Shown here in pieces: positions 5,924 to 6,055 of a DNA stretch of 6,055 bases. Every line of letters starts with the position of its first letter. Position 1 is the stretch's first letter. This DNA is from Desulfobacteraceae bacterium (GTDB taxonomy: Bacteria; Desulfobacterota; Desulfobacteria; Desulfobacterales; SURF-7): contig JAUXCK010000194.1 of NCBI GenBank assembly GCA_030618925.1, forward strand, positions 1 to 6,055, read 5' to 3'. The notes beneath the pieces are model-generated. The model had not been told where the DNA came from and did no database searches. It saw only the letters and a list, made by a program, of their open reading frames with translations. Position numbers and translations under genes: made by a program.

Positions 5924-6055
5924 TCACTTGGCCCAGTTGAATTGTTTTTGTAAGGATTGCAAAGTCAATTTCATACATTCCTGCAATGTTTTTCCCACAC
6001 CATCTCCCCTAACAGCACTTGCTGGAAAAGAAGGCACCTTGAGTTGCCTGTTTAA
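5924..6055 (-). CDS. C-terminal end of an MglA-like small GTPase (5' part outside window)
   Basis: The frame is open from the window edge to a TGA at 5924-5926 and encodes 43 residues with no start codon needed inside the window. Residues 7-20 (VPSFPASAVRGDGV) match the end of MglA/Arf-like Ras-superfamily GTPases, where the last strand carries the G5 'SA' box, and residues 21-37 (GKTLQECMKLTLQSLQK) match their final amphipathic helix. MglA proteins bind GTP at a cell pole and, with the GAP MglB, set polarity for gliding or type IV pili. The G1-G4 boxes lie outside the window, so GTP binding cannot be checked here. The stop is 10 bases before the DUF4388 start, consistent with one operon. The family call rests on a short segment but is supported by position next to DUF4388 and PilZ genes. 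Confidence 0.72.
   Translation of the reverse strand, partial: LNRQLKVPSFPASAVRGDGVGKTLQECMKLTLQSLQKQFNWAK

Noticed and set aside
5969..6006. GDGVGKT in the GTPase fragment as a Walker A motif
   Set aside because: It follows the C-terminal G5 'SA' box, where MglA/Arf-type proteins have a Gly-rich turn before the last helix; the true P-loop would be at the N-terminus, outside the window.

Overview
All eight genes in this window lie on the minus strand. Gene order in the direction of transcription therefore runs from high to low coordinates. The base composition is moderate by eye. The gene set suggests a motile or surface-associated member of the Desulfobacterota (Desulfobacterales-like, formerly Deltaproteobacteria): an MglA-type small GTPase beside a DUF4388/cyclic-nucleotide-domain protein and a PilZ protein, a cytidylate-kinase-like protein with an 'ARQFGAGGKT' N-terminus, and a spore-photoproduct-lyase-like radical SAM protein. 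The lineage is an inference from gene content, not from a marker gene.

Unit 1 (about 6055 to 4399) looks like a signalling operon. It starts with the C-terminal 43 residues of an MglA-like Ras-superfamily GTPase cut by the window edge. Next come a DUF4388 protein with two degenerate cyclic-nucleotide-binding-type domains, then a single-domain PilZ protein. Spacings are 10 and 6 bases, so translation is probably coupled. The likely theme is GTPase- and c-di-GMP-linked control of motility, polarity or the cell surface.

Unit 2 (about 4330 to 2379) is purC (SAICAR synthetase, purine biosynthesis) overlapping by 11 bases a ParB-family protein that has no visible parA or parS. A sigma70-like promoter lies at 4324-4352. 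Its leader of roughly 100 bases holds a perfect 7+1+7 palindrome just after the predicted transcription start and a second hairpin.

Unit 3 (about 2286 to 1) has a good sigma70-like promoter at 2258-2286 and a hairpin in its leader. It encodes a cytidylate-kinase-like protein, a spore-photoproduct-lyase-family radical SAM protein that starts with TTG, and an exported staphylococcal-nuclease-like protein whose C-terminus runs off the window. The lyase homologue lacks the cysteine that defines true spore photoproduct lyases, so its substrate is open. This kinase / radical SAM / nuclease set is the least explained part of the window.

There is no gene-free stretch over 300 bases. The two largest gaps (2187-2378 and 4219-4398) hold the promoters and leader structures described. 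I saw no tRNA, rRNA, CRISPR array, insertion sequence or convincing intrinsic terminator.
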